Below, piece by piece: positions 48,291 to 59,640 of a stretch of DNA of 64,000 nucleotides. The notes beneath the pieces were generated by a model, which ran no database searches, was not told where the DNA came from, and saw only the letters and a list, made by a program, of their open reading frames with translations. The position numbers and the translations under genes are program-made. This stretch comes from Mikania micrantha. Taxonomy: Eukaryota; Streptophyta; Magnoliopsida; Asterales; Asteraceae. Within the stretch, counting starts at the first letter, position 1. Each line of letters begins with the position of its first letter. The DNA is taken from NCBI GenBank assembly GCA_009363875.1, contig CM018693.1, positions 72,772,986-72,836,985 on the forward strand, read 5' to 3'.

Positions 48291-48541
48291 GGGAACGACA
48301 ACAAATCAATCTAGGTCAGGATCAGCAGCAGAACTAGTGGTGACCTAGAAAGAAAACTTAAACAACGTATTGTATAATAAATATTTTACGATAACCTTGT
48401 TGTATAATATGTATGTTATGCTTGTTCAAAACGAACTTAACTTTATGAAACATAGTAATCACGGGTTGTTCTCCAACATTGGCACATGAACACATAGTCA
48501 CGCGCCGTGGATTCCGCACGCGGCTTGGGTTGTGACAGATG

Positions 48542-48554
48542 TGGTATCAGAGCC
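48542..48554 (+). other. Primer-binding site of element B
   Basis: TGGTATCAGAGCC, complementary to the 3' end of plant initiator-Met tRNA, four bases after the LTR. The leader to the gag start is only about 150 nt. Confidence 0.92.
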
Positions 48555-48703
48555 AGGTTTGTAGAGAATTAGGTTAACCCTAATGGATGACCTAGACTAC
48601 AACTTAAGCGTCCCTTATGTGTTTGTGTGATTTCTTACCTGAAACTCCTCATCCTTATTTTATACATCAATCTAAATATATTTTTTGTCGTTCTGTCTTT
48701 AGA

Positions 48704-51700
48704 ATGGCCGACAATAATCCCTCTGATGAGACAGAACGTTTGGCAGCTATCATTACTAGACAAGTGACGCAAGTTTTGCCAACTTTAGTTACTCAACTAA
48801 ACAACTCTTATCAAAACTCTCCTAATGGTTCTCAGTATCGTCCTACTCAGAATAATGGTGAGAATTCGAATAGCTTTACCTTTAAGCAATTCAACGATGC
48901 TAGGCCCAAAACTTTCTCTGGGGTAGAAGGTGCCACTGGACTCATTCAGTGGTTTGAATCCATTGAGGATACTTTGGACTACACTAACTGTCCAGAGGAT
49001 CAAAAAGTGAAAATGGCTGCTAGCACGTTCCAACAGGGAGCCTTGACCTGGTGGAATGGTGAAAAGAAGAGTAGAGGTAGGGAAGCTGCCCTAAGCATGA
49101 CTTGGACTGATTTCAAAGCTCTTTTGGTTACACAATTTTGTCCCAAGCATGAGATGAAGAACTTGGAGGATGAATTGTACAATTTAGTTCAAGTAAGTGG
49201 AAACAATCGTACTTATACCAACCGATTTCAAGAGCTCAGTATTCTGGTGCCTCACATGGTTACTCCTGTATCCCGTCAAATCGACAAGTATATTGGGGGA
49301 TTGCCACTACTTATCAGGAGTATGGTGATGGGTAGTAAACCAGCAACCCTGCAATCAGCAATTCATCTAGCTGCTGATATTACCAATGAATTCGTGAAGG
49401 GTGGTCAACTTACTCGAACCGATGATGTTCTTCCTGCGATTAGGGAAGAAAATAAGTTAACCGAGCCACCTAGGAAGAAGCAGAAAACTAATAAAAGTTT
49501 TGCAATTTCATCAACCCCAGCTGCTTCTATAAATCAAGCACCGCCAGTTGTAAACTCTACAACAAACTCTAGGAGATCATACATTGGACCTTACCCTCAA
49601 TGTAACAACTGCAAGTATCATCATCCAGTTGGTCGACAATGCTGGAAATGTATAAAGTGCGGGAGATATGGTCATCGGGAGAACAAGTGTCTATTCACTG
49701 GGAAAGTAGCCAATGCAGCTACACCGACGGCCGCATCAAAATTAGTTGGGCCAGCATGCTTTGAATGTGGAGCAACTGGTCATTTTAGGAACAGATGTCC
49801 CAGACTTTTTAACAACAATCAAAGTCAAAATGCTCCAGCACGCGTCTTTTCTATGAATGCTCATGAAGCACGCGAAGAAACAACGGTTGTCACAGGTACG
49901 TTCACTATTAACGATCATTATGCTTCAGTTCTATTTGATACTGGTGCCGACAAGAGTTTTGTCTCAACATCAATTATACATCATTTGGGTAAATTAGTAG
50001 AAGTATTAGAACCCCCGTATACCATAGAAATAGCAAACGGTAAACTTATACATGCCAATTCCATTATTCGCAACTGTACATTGAAACTCAGTGATCATGA
50101 ATTCTCTATCAATTTGATCCCAATGAATTTGGGAAGCTTTGACATTGTTGTGGGCATGGATTGGCTATCTTCTAATCGTGCTGAAATCGTTTGCTCAAAC
50201 AAGCTTGTACAAATTCCATTACCAACGGGGGAAACATTACGAGTCTATGGAGACAAGCCTTGTCGTACACTCAAGATAGTATCATGCATGAAAGCTCGAA
50301 GCTATCTTCGTAAACAATATCCTGCTTTCCTAGCACATGTTGTGGCTAAGGAATCGCCTAAGAAAACTATTCAGGATATTCCTGTTATTCGTGATTTTCC
50401 TGAAGTATTCCCTGATGAACTACCTGGACTTCCACCAGTACGTCAAGTTGAATTCAGAATAGATCTTGTACCTGGAGCAAATCCTGTTGCTAAAGCACCT
50501 TATCGTCTTGCACCATCTGAGATGCAAGAACTCTCAAGCCAGCTACAAGAACTATTAGATAAAGGTTTCATCAGACCTAGTTATTCTCCCTGGGGTGCAC
50601 CAATCTTGTTCGTCAAAAAGAAAGATGGGTCGTTTAGAATGTGCATCGATTATCGTGAACTCAATAAGTTGACTATCAAGAATCGTTATCCATTACCAAG
50701 GATCGATGATTTATTTGATCAACTTCAAGGAGCTACTTATTTCTCTAAGATTGATCTTCGATCTGGTTATCATCAGCTGAGAGTTCATGATGATGACATT
50801 TCTAAAACAGCATTCAGAACACGCTATGGACACTATGAATTTTTGGTTATGCCATTCGGACTAACCAATGCCCCTGCAGTGTTCATGGATCTTATGAACA
50901 GGGTGTGTAGACCCTATTTAGATCAATTTGTCATTGTCTTTATTGACGACATATTGATTTACTCTAAGACTAAGAAGGATCATGAAACTCATCTCAGGCT
51001 GATTCTGGAACTTTTAAAGAAAGAACAACTTTACGCCAAGTTCTCGAAGTGTGAGTTTTGGCTGAAAGAAGTTAAATTTTTAGGTCATGTTGTGGATCAG
51101 CAAGGTATTCATGTAGATCCAGCCAAAATCGAAGCTATAAAGGACTGGAAAGCACCAAAGACACCATCAGAAATTCGTTCTTTCCTAGGACTAGCTGGAT
51201 ACTATCGGCGATTTATCGCAAATTTTTCCAAAATAGCTGTTCCACTTACTACTCTTACTCAAAAGGAACAACCATTCGTCTGGGGTGAAGCACATGAAGA
51301 TGCCTTCCAATTGCTTAAACACAAGCTATGCAATTCTCCTATTCTCAGTTTACCAGAAGGTAATGACGACTTTACAGTCTATTGTGATGCTTCTAACTTA
51401 GGTCTTGGTTGTGTGCTAATGCAACGAGACAAAGTCATTGCTTATGCATCACGACAACTCAAGACTCATGAAAAGAATTATACGACACATGATCTTGAGC
51501 TAGGTGCTGTCATTTTTGCTTTGAAAATTTGGAGACATTATCTTTATGGTACCAAATGTGTTATATACACCGACCATAAAAGTCTTCAACACATTTTTGA
51601 TCAAAAGGAACTGAATATGCGACAAAGACGTTGGATAGAATTGCTCAATGATTATGACTGTGAAATCCGCTATCACCCAGGCAAAGCTAATGTGGTGGCA

Positions 51701-53200
51701 GATGCATTGAGTCGAAAAGACAGAATTAAACCCAGAAGAGTGCGAGCATTGGAGATGATTATTCAGACTAGTCTTATGCCCCAAATCCGTGAAACACAAC
51801 GAGAGGCACTTACTGCGACTCATGTCTCTAATGAAGTATTACAAGGTTTAAATCAAAAATTTGAAACCAAATCAGATGGGACATATTATTTCCAAAATCG
51901 AATATGGGTACCTTCATTTGGAGATCTAAGGAAAGTAATTATGGATGAAGCCCATAAATCTCAATATTCGATTCACCCAGGTGCAGACAAGATGTACCAA
52001 GATCTTCGTGAATTCTATTGGTGGCCTGGAATGAAGAAAGATATTGCTACATATGTTAGTAAATGCCTCACATGTTTAAGGGTAAAAGCTGAACATCAAA
52101 GACCCTCTGGGTTATTACAACCATTGGAGATTCCGGTATGGAAATGGGAGCAAATCTCTATGGATTTCATAACCAAATTGCCTAAAACACCTAGGGGTTA
52201 TGATGCAATTTGGGTTATTGTTGATCGATTGACTAAGTCAGCACATTTCTTAGCCATTCGAGAAGACTATAACACTAACAGGTTAGCCAAACTTTATCTT
52301 GATGAAATTGTGAGCAGACACGGAGTGCCAATCTCAATTGTTTCTGATAGAGATAGCAGATTTACTTCAAGAGTCTGGCAAACATTTCAAAAGGCTTTGG
52401 GTTCACAAATTAATCTTAGCACAGCTTACCATCCTCAAACTGATGGCCAAACTGAACGAACCATTCAAGTGGTAGAAGATATGTTAAGAAGTTGTGTTAT
52501 TGATTTTGGTGGTAGCTGGGACACTCACCTTCCTCTTGTCGAATTTTCCTACAACAACAGCTATCACACAAGTATCAAGTGTGCACCATTTGAAGCTTTG
52601 TATGGACGAAAATGTAGGTCTCCTGTTTGCTGGGCTGAAGTAGGTGAAAGTCAATTTACAGGTCCAGAACTAATACAAGAAACAACTGATAAAATTACTG
52701 TTATACGAGACCGAATCAAAGCTGCACAGGATCGTCAAAAGAGCTACGCCGATACTCGAAGAAAACCTTTGGAATTTCAAATCGGAGACAAAGTTATGTT
52801 AAAAGTTTCTCCATGGAAAGGCATAGTCAGATTCGGGAAACGAGGTAAACTAGCATCTAGATATGTTGGTCCTTTCAAAATCCTTGAAAGGATTGGACCA
52901 GTAGCATATCGATTGGAATTACCTTCTGAACTCAGCAATATACATGATGTATTTCATGTATGCAATCTTAAAAAGTGTTTATCAGACGAATCTCAAATCC
53001 TTCCTCTTGAAGAAATTCAGGTTGAAGATAAGCTTCAGTTTGTTGAAAAACCTGTTGAGGTTATGGACCGAGGAGTCAAGAAACTAAAACGCAGTCGGAT
53101 ACCTATCGTGAAGATTAGATGGAATTCCAAACGCGGGCCTGAGTTCACTTGGGAACGTGAGGATCGTATGAAAGAAAAATATCCTCACTTGTTTTTATAA
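48704..53200 (+). CDS. gag-pol: Gag-Pol polyprotein of element B (Ty3/gypsy chromovirus), intact
   Basis: A single frame of 1,498 residues from MADNNPSDETERL. An in-frame Met 29 codons upstream (48617) is less likely because the added residues (MCLCDFLPETPHPYF...) look unlike Gag and the A and E proteins start close to their Gag homology. Approximate residues: Gag core 60-225 (FSGVEGATG, ALTWWNGEK); knuckles CIKCGRYGHRENKC (317-330) and CFECGATGHFRNRC (353-366); protease FDTGADKSFVS (about 411); reverse transcriptase with FRMCIDYREL and FIDDILIYS (about 746); RNase H TVYCDASNLGLGC (about 891); integrase with MDFITKLP (1153), VSDRDSRF (1213) and GQTERTIQ (1249); chromodomain-like tail ending TWEREDRMKEKYPHLF (1446-1496). 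All catalytic Asp/Glu residues that I can place are present. Closest to A and C in domain order; codon use is more AT-rich than in A. Confidence 0.97.
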   Translation: MADNNPSDETERLAAIITRQVTQVLPTLVTQLNNSYQNSPNGSQYRPTQNNGENSNSFTFKQFNDARPKTFSGVEGATGLIQWFESIEDTLDYTNCPEDQKVKMAASTFQQGALTWWNGEKKSRGREAALSMTWTDFKALLVTQFCPKHEMKNLEDELYNLVQVSGNNRTYTNRFQELSILVPHMVTPVSRQIDKYIGGLPLLIRSMVMGSKPATLQSAIHLAADITNEFVKGGQLTRTDDVLPAIREENKLTEPPRKKQKTNKSFAISSTPAASINQAPPVVNSTTNSRRSYIGPYPQCNNCKYHHPVGRQCWKCIKCGRYGHRENKCLFTGKVANAATPTAASKLVGPACFECGATGHFRNRCPRLFNNNQSQNAPARVFSMNAHEAREETTVVTGTFTINDHYASVLFDTGADKSFVSTSIIHHLGKLVEVLEPPYTIEIANGKLIHANSIIRNCTLKLSDHEFSINLIPMNLGSFDIVVGMDWLSSNRAEIVCSNKLVQIPLPTGETLRVYGDKPCRTLKIVSCMKARSYLRKQYPAFLAHVVAKESPKKTIQDIPVIRDFPEVFPDELPGLPPVRQVEFRIDLVPGANPVAKAPYRLAPSEMQELSSQLQELLDKGFIRPSYSPWGAPILFVKKKDGSFRMCIDYRELNKLTIKNRYPLPRIDDLFDQLQGATYFSKIDLRSGYHQLRVHDDDISKTAFRTRYGHYEFLVMPFGLTNAPAVFMDLMNRVCRPYLDQFVIVFIDDILIYSKTKKDHETHLRLILELLKKEQLYAKFSKCEFWLKEVKFLGHVVDQQGIHVDPAKIEAIKDWKAPKTPSEIRSFLGLAGYYRRFIANFSKIAVPLTTLTQKEQPFVWGEAHEDAFQLLKHKLCNSPILSLPEGNDDFTVYCDASNLGLGCVLMQRDKVIAYASRQLKTHEKNYTTHDLELGAVIFALKIWRHYLYGTKCVIYTDHKSLQHIFDQKELNMRQRRWIELLNDYDCEIRYHPGKANVVADALSRKDRIKPRRVRALEMIIQTSLMPQIRETQREALTATHVSNEVLQGLNQKFETKSDGTYYFQNRIWVPSFGDLRKVIMDEAHKSQYSIHPGADKMYQDLREFYWWPGMKKDIATYVSKCLTCLRVKAEHQRPSGLLQPLEIPVWKWEQISMDFITKLPKTPRGYDAIWVIVDRLTKSAHFLAIREDYNTNRLAKLYLDEIVSRHGVPISIVSDRDSRFTSRVWQTFQKALGSQINLSTAYHPQTDGQTERTIQVVEDMLRSCVIDFGGSWDTHLPLVEFSYNNSYHTSIKCAPFEALYGRKCRSPVCWAEVGESQFTGPELIQETTDKITVIRDRIKAAQDRQKSYADTRRKPLEFQIGDKVMLKVSPWKGIVRFGKRGKLASRYVGPFKILERIGPVAYRLELPSELSNIHDVFHVCNLKKCLSDESQILPLEEIQVEDKLQFVEKPVEVMDRGVKKLKRSRIPIVKIRWNSKRGPEFTWEREDRMKEKYPHLFL

Positions 53201-53227
53201 GAAGACAATTATGGACGAGCATAAATT

Positions 53228-53263
53228 GAATTTCGGGACGAAATTCCAATAACAGGGGGAGAC
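53228..53263 (+). promoter_or_regulatory. Conserved hairpin and polypurine tract, element B
   Basis: The same GAATTTCGGGACGAAATTC hairpin as in A, then CAGGGGGAGAC against the 3' LTR. The stop codon is 28 nt upstream. Confidence 0.88.
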
Positions 53264-55454
53264 TGTGACAATTTTATTCGAGAATTACGTCATTAATGAC
53301 GAAATCATATGTGTCCGTGCTTGAAGTCCACGCTGAATTGATAATTTTAATTATTACAGGTCGATAATATGTAAAAAAATGGTGTTAGTAGATCACAAAG
53401 AAACATCCATCACATAATGCTTATTTAAATAGATGACCAACCGATTTCATGTTTAGAATCATAACTCGAAAATGAAGAGAATGAGTGGAAGCGAAATTTC
53501 GAAACGACGCTCCGATTTCAAGATACACCGAATCGAATATAGCGTTAAATAAGAGGTCAAATATTTTGAACTCTTTAGGTCTTGAGATTATGACCATTGG
53601 AAAGAGCTCGAAAAATCGTGAACGTAGGCGAAAACCGTGCGCAAAACGGAGTTCGTATGCTCCCGGAATCGCGAAAACAAAATCTGGTCTAACTAAGGCG
53701 GCGGAGGTACGCGAAGCCAGCCTTAGCGGTACGCGACGGAAGCAGCAGGCATAAATATCTGAATTTTTGGATCAGATCTCATTTTTAACGCAAATATTCG
53801 ACTTCCAGGCGATAAAACCTTCAATTTCACCTCTTAAACTCCATTTTGAAGGTGTTTAAACCCACGGATCGCATCAAGGAACATATCTACAAGTCCCGAT
53901 CATCATATCTGCCCGAGAAATCCGTCAGATTAGGTAACGGTTCGTTTTTAATCTTCTAGTTTGATTTTTATTGATTAGATCTTGTTTTTGAACATCATGA
54001 GATAGTTAGGGTTGTTGATTATTGCCTAGATGATGGCTAGGAATGATTATAAACAAAGAACACGATGTTCTAACGGATAAATCCTTGTTTTGAGCCGTTG
54101 TAATGCCCGGTTTTCATGAAACCACAATAATGGTTATGATAATTTAAACCATTTGATTGAAACAAAGATTGTGATTGTCTTGATCATGTCTTGAAATGCT
54201 GGGTTTCATCCAAGTGTTTCAAACTAATGATAAGCATACAGATAATCACCGGAATGACGATCTGATGTTTATAATAACAGTCGGATTAGTACATTGAGCA
54301 TGGTTATTAAACCTATTTTAATATCACATTCTCATGTTTCATGATACCTGAATGATCAATAACAAGGATTGACTATTTCTAAGCCAGAAATTCATCTAGG
54401 AATCGAGTGAATAATCAACAATCAACATCTATATGATCAATCTGAAAACGTTGTGACTAATTCAGTTAGTCATAAATTGTTATAGGAACCATATAGGATT
54501 TTCTCTCCGTTGAACATCAAGATCATCATCATCAGCATATAACTGTGAGATCATAGCCCCTCTTTTCTTCCTATAAATGTTTATTAACACTCGGGGTGGA
54601 ACATGTCGATATTATTTCAAAACATATTTATTTATCATTGTGAAATCATATATCAGTATCATGAGGCAAATCATGATAAACATTTATCAAATACCATTAA
54701 ATCATATATCATTATCATGAGGAACGTCATGATAATCATTTATCAACAACAATGAGATTATATATCAGAATCATCAGGAAAAATCATGGTAAACAATCAT
54801 CAAACAAATATTTTATCAAATCATTAAAAACAAGAGTATCATTTGGGAACTTTGGTTATGTGGAGGCTATTTGGGCACATTCTTATGTGAACATCATTAA
54901 CTTGTTATCAAGCCCTTGATAGTACTGGTATGATCATATGCGGGAACACAAGATCATTATCACAAATCGTTCTGACCGTGGGTTGGACATCATCATGTGA
55001 GCTAACAATCATTACTAACGAACATGTATCATTAGGTTTGATGTTTGCATGCTCAATAGATTCAATTTCAAAGTACCTGTTTGATCACTTGTGAATACTA
55101 AAATGATGAAAATCAATTGTTTGAACAATCATTTTAAATCAGCAAAACCTATGATTCTCACTCAACTATTTGTAGTTGACTCTTTTATCTACATGTTTCA
55201 GGTAATGGGGAACGACAACAAATCAATCTAGGTCAGGATCAGCAGCAGAACTAGTGGTGACCTAGAAAGAAAACTTAAACAACGTATTGTATAATAAATA
55301 TTTTACGATAACCTTGTTGTATAATATGTATGTTATGCTTGTTCAAAACGAACTTAACTTTATGAAACATAGTAATCACGGGTTGTTCTCCAACATTGGC
55401 ACATGAACACATAGTCACGCGCCGTGGATTCCGCACGCGGCGTGGGTTGTGACA
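53264..55454 (+). mobile_element. 3' LTR of element B
   Basis: Near-identical to the 5' LTR, with one base missing in a T-run near 54628 and a G for T near 55443. Confidence 0.95.
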
Positions 55455-55459
55455 TGGTT

Positions 55460-56073
55460 GATTATCTATTATTGACTATGATTATCTATTATTGATTATG
55501 ATTAACTATGATTGACTATGACTGATTGGATATGTGATTATGTGTTTATGTATGTGTTTGATTGTTGAGTTTGGATATTGATTGGATTATCTCATACAGG
55601 TATTATTGTGGATTTTCTCAGAAAATCATAAGCATTTATACTCGTTTTATCTAAAACTTTTATAAAACCATTTTTAAATTTAAACTTTTAAATTCATTTT
55701 ATAAACCTTTCAAGTATAAAAACTTATGATTACTCACCAACTACTTCGTAGTTGACACTTGATATTCTTACATGTTTCAGGTGATGAAGCTAAGTAGGTT
55801 GAAGAAGATGAACTTCTCACTTTTGGACATCATCACATAGGATTCTTGGACTTAGCTAATTAACTAAATTTCTGGCGATTAGAGTTTAGTTAGTTTAGCT
55901 AAATCTTTTGTGTATTTGATGTATTTAATTCATGATGAACATGATTTTTGTGTAAACATTTATTTGGTTTGATTGATATGTGATCATACATATTTAGATG
56001 CCCACGAGCTTTTGAACAATCTACACATCCCTCGTGGCATCCCGACGTTTCCGCCATCGGTCGGGGTGTTACA
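55460..56073 (+). mobile_element. 3' LTR of element A, second part
   Basis: Resumes after the right TGGTT copy (55455-55459), matching 36614-37226 of the 5' LTR, and ends TGTTACA before the right AACAC copy. Contains the hairpin block CAACTACTTCGTAGTTG at about 55738. Confidence 0.95.
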
Positions 56074-56243
56074 AACACCTTTTATATCATTAAACGTTTT
56101 CAAGCGTGTTAATATAAACCTATGAAAATTCACCAACTACTTATGTAGATGAACACTTGCTTTTTGCATATTTCGGGTGGGGAACTCAATTTACTTTGAA
56201 ATTAAGCAATCATGCCTTGGAAGTTATTTTTGGACATTCATCA
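56074..56243 (+). mobile_element. LTR-like relic D, right part
   Basis: Continues D after A. The first five bases are the right AACAC target copy. It holds CACCAACTACTTATGTAG and a TTGCATATTTCGGGTGG version of the 3' block, then GGACATTCATCA, which parallels GGACATCATCACAT in A before being cut at 56243. Confidence 0.72.
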
Positions 56244-56820
56244 TGTGACACCCGGAAATTTCAGGTAATTGCAATGCTTACAGTTATGTTATCACATTCA
56301 TATTCCTTGCATTGCACTTAATTGGGATTAATTAAGTGAGTCAAACATAAACAATTGCGAAACGATAGTTCGGGGAATTATCGAATCATACATTACACAT
56401 TGATTATGATTAATAAAGTGTGCAAACGTTTCACAAAGTCGAGCACAAACAATCATGAATTGGTAATTCGAGGAGTTACCGAATGACACACTAGTCTTGA
56501 TTACACAATCGTTGGTAAACTAATGAAACAACAACTTGAACAAACCAAGATGTATATACGTCGTTATGTGTTAACATGAATTAAACGCATAGAATAAGCA
56601 ATATGAATCAATCACGAGAAAAAACGGACAAACGAAGTGAAATATCTGGAAAACCAAACCGTTCGCAGTTCGCGACGAGTGAGCGGGAAGTTTTAATTCA
56701 GCTGAAACACGTGGCAGTACGCCACAACCAATAAAATTCTCCTTGGTGGTACGCGACGAGTCTCGAACCCGTACTCGACTAATTTTTCCTTGGTGGTACG
56801 CTAGGAGTTCCATGAACCCC
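56244..56820 (+). mobile_element. Start of another LTR (F), truncated by element C
   Basis: Begins TGTGACACCCGGAAATTTC, a typical gypsy LTR start, exactly where homology of D to A breaks off. It contains three GTACGCGACGAG-like motifs (56655-56805), recalling element B rather than A. It ends at 56820, against the terminus of C. No coding sequence. Confidence 0.65.
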
Positions 56821-57139
56821 TGTCACACCCCTGCGCCGCGTGCGGAATCCACGGCGCGGAGACGTATGAACAGTTGAATCATGCGCAAGTATTGAATAAG
56901 AACAACCACAATGGATTACTACGTTTCATAATGTTTAGACAATTGTTTAGTTACAGACAAACTATCTATCAAAAGAAAGACAACTACCGACCCAAAATAT
57001 AGTTACAAAATAAGATTTCAAACAAGACAATTAAGCAATTAGGATTTTGTGTGTTTCTAATCCATCCTAGCATGTTTCTTCATCTTGTTCTATCTTAGAA
57101 TGGTCTCCTTAGTTGTCCCTGAGAAAGTCTTAAACCTGA

Positions 57140-57200
57140 TTACCTGAAACACGTGAAAAGTAACTGTCAACTACAGAAGAAGTTGGTGAGAACAATAGGT
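57140..57200 (-). promoter_or_regulatory. LTR 3' hairpin/CAGGT block, element C
   Basis: Sense: CTCACCAACTTCTTCTGTAG, TTGAC, then CACGTGTTTCAGGTAATC. The stem is imperfect. Confidence 0.6.
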
Positions 57201-57639
57201 TTAACATTTGTAAACATGAATATATGACATAAGGCATAGGTATGTTAAAGCAATAAATGATTCACATGGATGAGCTGCAACCCAAACTAACATCAAGTAA
57301 GAAAATGAGTGTAAACAGTCCAATCACTGTTTGCACGAAAGCCAACATATAATATCAAGTCCCAAACCACGTTTGGAGTTAGATAATGCATCAGCAATTT
57401 TGAAAACCATAATGACACCAGACATGCAGTTAGCTTTTAAAACAACTTTAAAAGCTAACTCCATCCTGGATAAGAACCAATGAGTCCGCTTTCCCTTGTT
57501 TTGATCACCCAGTACTAACGCTAATGAATATGATACTTGATGCGTTTACAAGTTTGTTTACAACAATAGACACCATGTTTATGAATCTTACTTTAAACTA
57601 GCGTGTTAATGCCTTATTTGATAACATGAATTGAAAACC

Positions 57640-57780
57640 TTGATTTAATCCCATGAATTAAATCCTTTGTTTTGAATACCATGAAATGAATCTCTTGATT
57701 TGAATACCCTGGAATAAATCTCTTGATTTGAATACCATGAAATAAATCTCTTGATTTGAATACCATGAAATAGTGACCTT
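57640..57780 (-). repeat. 28-bp minisatellite, four to five copies (element C LTR)
   Basis: The plus-strand unit GAATACCATGAAATAAATCT plus CTTGATTT starts at 57674, 57702, 57730 and 57758, with one degenerate copy before. Confidence 0.88.
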
Positions 57781-58565
57781 GTATAATAACAAGGTTTATA
57801 ACAAACGAGTTTATAAAATCCATTATTTAAAAGTGTTTATCATTTGTAAAAACATTTGAGTAAATCTGTTATAAAACAGTTCAAAGAACCTTCATAAAAC
57901 CTTTTTAATAAAAGGAGTTTAATAGTTGATAAAATCCTTTAAAACGGTTGATGAATTCCTTGAAACAGTTGACAAATCCCTTGGATTTGTAAAATGAACC
58001 TGAAATGTTTATAAGAATACAGACATATTGTGTAATGAATACAATTTTAAAGATAGCGTTTGATCACGTGTTCCACCCCAAAACAGTTATAAAACAGTAA
58101 AAGAGGGGCTAATGTTCTCACCTGTCTGCAGTAGACTCTGAACTATAACAAATAGCAAGTAGCAAACAGGACTTCTAACTGGTTCCTATATCTTTGTAAT
58201 GATACATAAGATATAAGATTTATAGTTGTATAGACTTTGATTCATTGATTGACTCGTGATCTCTTGAACTTGATTAACTTGTTCTCATGATTATGATCGT
58301 TGTGCAAACTTGAAAGTTATGATTTGAGTCACTTGATTGATCGATGATTCATGAAAAGAGGTGCCATGTTTCTTTTATGCACAATCTTATGCATAAAATG
58401 ATAAATGATCGTGAATTTGATAACCATTGATTAACATGCATTGTGAAAAGATGTTCAATTGTTTTAAGTCTTTGTGATTGTGATTTGGTCTCGTAATTAG
58501 GTTAAGTTATAAACTTAACTCAATTAAGATCAATTCACAATTTCCCTTCAGTTGTGGCCACCTTA

Positions 58566-58705
58566 TGGGCCTTGTAAGACACCAATGATAATCTTGGGCC
58601 AATTAAGATCATAATGGGCCAAATGGGATCTAATTGGGCCTATCAGCATTGTTTTGGGCCGTAAGGTATTGAATTGGGCCACATGGAATTGAGTTGGGCC
58701 GAAAG
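58566..58705 (-). repeat. TGGGCC/GGCCCA cluster in LTR C
   Basis: At least seven TGGGCC units at 15-30 bp spacing, directly next to the hexamer cluster, as in LTR E. Confidence 0.65.
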
Positions 58706-58730
58706 GTTTATGGGCTGCCAATCATGGGCA

Positions 58731-59235
58731 GCGAACCTTGTTTGGTTCTAGCCTAAGGTTCGGCTGTCTTGAGACACCACCAAGGTTCGGCCATAGGTTA
58801 GTATTTCGAGTATGGTTCGGCCAATGAAACTGATGAAGGTTCGGTGACATCCGGGTAGTTCATGCATGGTTATTAGGGTTCGTGGGGGTGATCAACATGC
58901 ATGGTTCGCCGAAAGTTCGCATAGGAGAGGTTTCGTTGGACATCCACTGGTTCGGTGAAGGCTCGTGGGGGACTCCCTAGGGTTCAGCTGTGCATGCAAC
59001 GAACCATGCAGGGTTCGTTTAGGATTAGGGTTCGGCAGAGGAACCTTATAGATTCGGTTGGTTTGCACAGCGAAGGTTCGGCCGCATAAGCTCTAGGGTT
59101 CGTAGCTGAGGCATGGAGGGTTCGTCTGATCCAGAGGTTCTACTGCTGATCCACAAGCATGCAGGTTCGTTAGGGTTCGCCCATAGCCCAATGGTTCGGC
59201 CACCTTAACAGGTTCGGCCGAGGCTACACCCCACG
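58731..59235 (-). repeat. CGAACC hexamer cluster in LTR C
   Basis: More than twenty GGTTCG units on the plus strand (CGAACC in sense) at irregular spacing. Confidence 0.8.
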
Positions 59236-59640
59236 AACCCTGTGCAAACATCATCATCTCCATTGAACCACCAGCTCCCGGACACGATCTAAGTCAATCT
59301 AACCATGAGAAAGGTTACTATACGTGCGAGACTCGAAGGAGGACGCTAAGGACCGGCTATGTATGTGTTTACCAAAACCCACGAACGAAAACCCCACTTT
59401 TCAGCACTTTAATTCGATTATACCTCGTTTTTGACCGGATGAATCCACAGATCCCTTGTACTTTCGTGTAGAGGATGTCAATAGCTACGCGTGGACACCA
59501 AGAACACCGAATTCCGTTGAGAAATGAGCGAGTTACGAGCGTTTAAAGTTGGTTTTGTAGAGAGAGAGAGAGTGTTGGACGAAAATCTAGAGAGAGAGAA
59601 GGTTGTTGGTGGAATAAATGAAGAAATGGCCTCTTTCAAG

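Larger units (their letters stand above)
46346..48537 (+). mobile_element. 5' LTR of element B
   Basis: Contains a GGTACGCGA-type motif pair (about 46788-46824), TATA-like CATAAATATC (46832), donor-like AG/GTAACG (47015/47016), a CTGTGAGATC block (47627) in place of AG/GTGAGT, a 56-bp minisatellite (47726-47893) and the hairpin/TTTCAGGT block (48235-48290). Confidence 0.95.
46346..55454 (+). mobile_element. Ty3/gypsy chromovirus B, complete and young, inside the 3' LTR of A
   Basis: 9,109 bp. LTRs of 2,192 bp (46346-48537) and 2,191 bp (53264-55454) begin TGTGACAATTTTATTCG and end GGTTGTGACA. Comparing the two I noticed three substitutions and a one-base length change, so insertion was recent. 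Primer site, intact gag-pol, hairpin and polypurine tract are all present. It belongs to the same clade as A by protein but has a different LTR and a short leader without the stem-loop motif. Confidence 0.97.
33636..56073 (+). mobile_element. Ty3/gypsy chromovirus A (Tekay/Del-like), nested host of element B
   Basis: A complete element: 5' LTR 33636-37226 (3,591 bp), primer site, leader, one gag-pol frame, polypurine tract, and a 3' LTR split by element B. Removing B and one target-duplication copy gives a 3' LTR of exactly 3,591 bp (43369-46345 plus 55460-56073). LTR termini are TGTAACA and TGTTACA. The two LTRs differ at many scattered sites, clearly more than those of B, so A is older. The intact reading frame suggests a potentially autonomous copy. 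Confidence 0.96.

Noticed and set aside
48617..48703. N-terminal extension of the element B polyprotein from the upstream Met
   Set aside because: The extra 29 residues have no Gag similarity, and the next Met gives a start comparable with the A and E proteins.
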